Shown one piece after another: positions 6,604 through 6,961 of a stretch of 6,961 nt of DNA (position 1 is its first letter; each line of letters starts with the position of its first letter). Made by a program: the position numbers and the translations under genes. The notes under the pieces are model-generated. The model searched no databases. It was given only the letters and a program-made list of their open reading frames with translations, and was not told the origin of the DNA. The stretch lies in assembly GCA_036752825.1 (NCBI GenBank), contig DAIORV010000115.1:1-6961 (forward strand), given 5' to 3'. The stretch is from UBA5177 sp002413265. Its GTDB lineage: Bacteria; Chloroflexota; UBA5177.

Positions 6604-6961
6604 CTGTTGGTCAGCGCCTTCCGGATGCGCTCGTCAATCAGTCGGCTGAACTGTAACGCCGTGCCGAGCGGCACCTGTCCGTAATTGCCGGAGATATGCA
6701 CGACCGCGCAGTAGCGCCCGCGGCGGAAGACGATGACCTGATTGGTGAAGACATATTCCCCTGCATAGGAATCGGAATCATTCGTGAATCCGGCGTCCGT
6801 CTCACCGACCAGTGGAACCTTTTCCGGCGCGTAGCGTGTCGGCAGTGAAGGAACAGGATGCGGAATGCTCTTGATCATGGTAGGCAACGGAGTCGGAGTA
6901 GCAGAGAAGTTGATGGTCTGCTGCACCGTCCCAATGGTGCCGGAGCGGGCCAGCGTGGCTC
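6570..6961 (-). CDS. C-terminal part of an unrecognised, probably exported protein (partial)
   Basis: The frame is open to the right edge: codons upstream of the GTG at 6926 continue as ATLARSGTIGT without a stop, so the gene starts outside the window and GTG 6926 is probably internal. At least 129 residues are visible. A Pro/Thr/Ser-rich segment (SATPTPLPT, then IPHPVPSLPT) looks like an extracytoplasmic linker. A compact domain follows, with a probable beta hairpin around VIVFRRGRYCAVVHISG and a C-terminal helix FSRLIDERIRKAL. A similar arrangement occurs in lipoproteins and exported proteins of Chloroflexota and actinobacteria with no known function; this resemblance is from memory and was not searched. 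One cysteine is present. The end overlaps the convergent small acidic gene by 34 bases. No signal peptide can be seen because the N-terminus is missing. Confidence 0.7.
   Translation of the reverse strand, partial: ATLARSGTIGTVQQTINFSATPTPLPTMIKSIPHPVPSLPTRYAPEKVPLVGETDAGFTNDSDSYAGEYVFTNQVIVFRRGRYCAVVHISGNYGQVPLGTALQFSRLIDERIRKALTNSHASASEIAPS

Noticed and set aside
1..6961. Defence island, CRISPR, prophage or transposon in the window
   Set aside because: No direct-repeat array, transposase, integrase, capsid or nuclease genes are visible. The helicase and the ATPase-TPR protein resemble parts of some defence systems, but each matches a known housekeeping or signalling family better.

Overview
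The window is GC-rich, and its most family-specific genes suggest a Gram-negative-staining or monoderm soil-type bacterium, most likely Chloroflexota (Thermomicrobia-like), with Actinobacteria as second choice. This is inferred from three things: a Ski2/Mtr4-like helicase with a C-terminal DSHCT-type region, a large zinc-ribbon/cyclase/ATPase/TPR protein of a kind that is expanded in Chloroflexota, and the style of the secreted-type tail at the right edge. No rRNA, tRNA, CRISPR array or mobile element was seen.

Layout. Bases 1-97 hold no confident gene, only open frames running in from the left edge that may be the tail of an upstream gene. A 782-residue RNA/DNA helicase runs rightward from a GTG at 98 to 2446. 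A perfect terminator-like hairpin lies inside its first 15 codons. Only 17 bases separate its stop from the stop of the convergent 1072-residue signalling protein (2464-5682, minus), which carries in order a double-CxxC zinc ribbon, a class III nucleotide cyclase domain, an AAA/STAND-type ATPase and a TPR-rich C-terminus. Upstream of that gene (5683-5918) is a 236-base spacer with several inverted repeats, including a GNRA-capped hairpin one base from the Shine-Dalgarno sequence. Then comes an 85-residue stand-alone LuxR/GerE-type DNA-binding protein (5919-6176, minus). Divergent from it is a 92-residue acidic helical protein of unknown function (6325-6603, plus). The right edge is the C-terminal part of an unrecognised, probably exported protein (6570-6961, minus, cut by the window), whose last codons overlap the small gene tail to tail.

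How the genes may work together. The cyclase-ATPase-TPR protein and the small LuxR-type protein lie on the same strand and could be one signalling neighbourhood, with the regulator acting on the palindrome-bearing spacer between them. This is inference from position only. The helicase is probably an independent RNA-metabolism gene. I see no convincing undescribed multi-gene system. The most unusual structure is the terminator-like hairpin plus overlapping 15-codon leader ORF at the helicase start, which looks like an attenuation or autoregulation device, or an upstream terminator that the helicase coding sequence has grown into.
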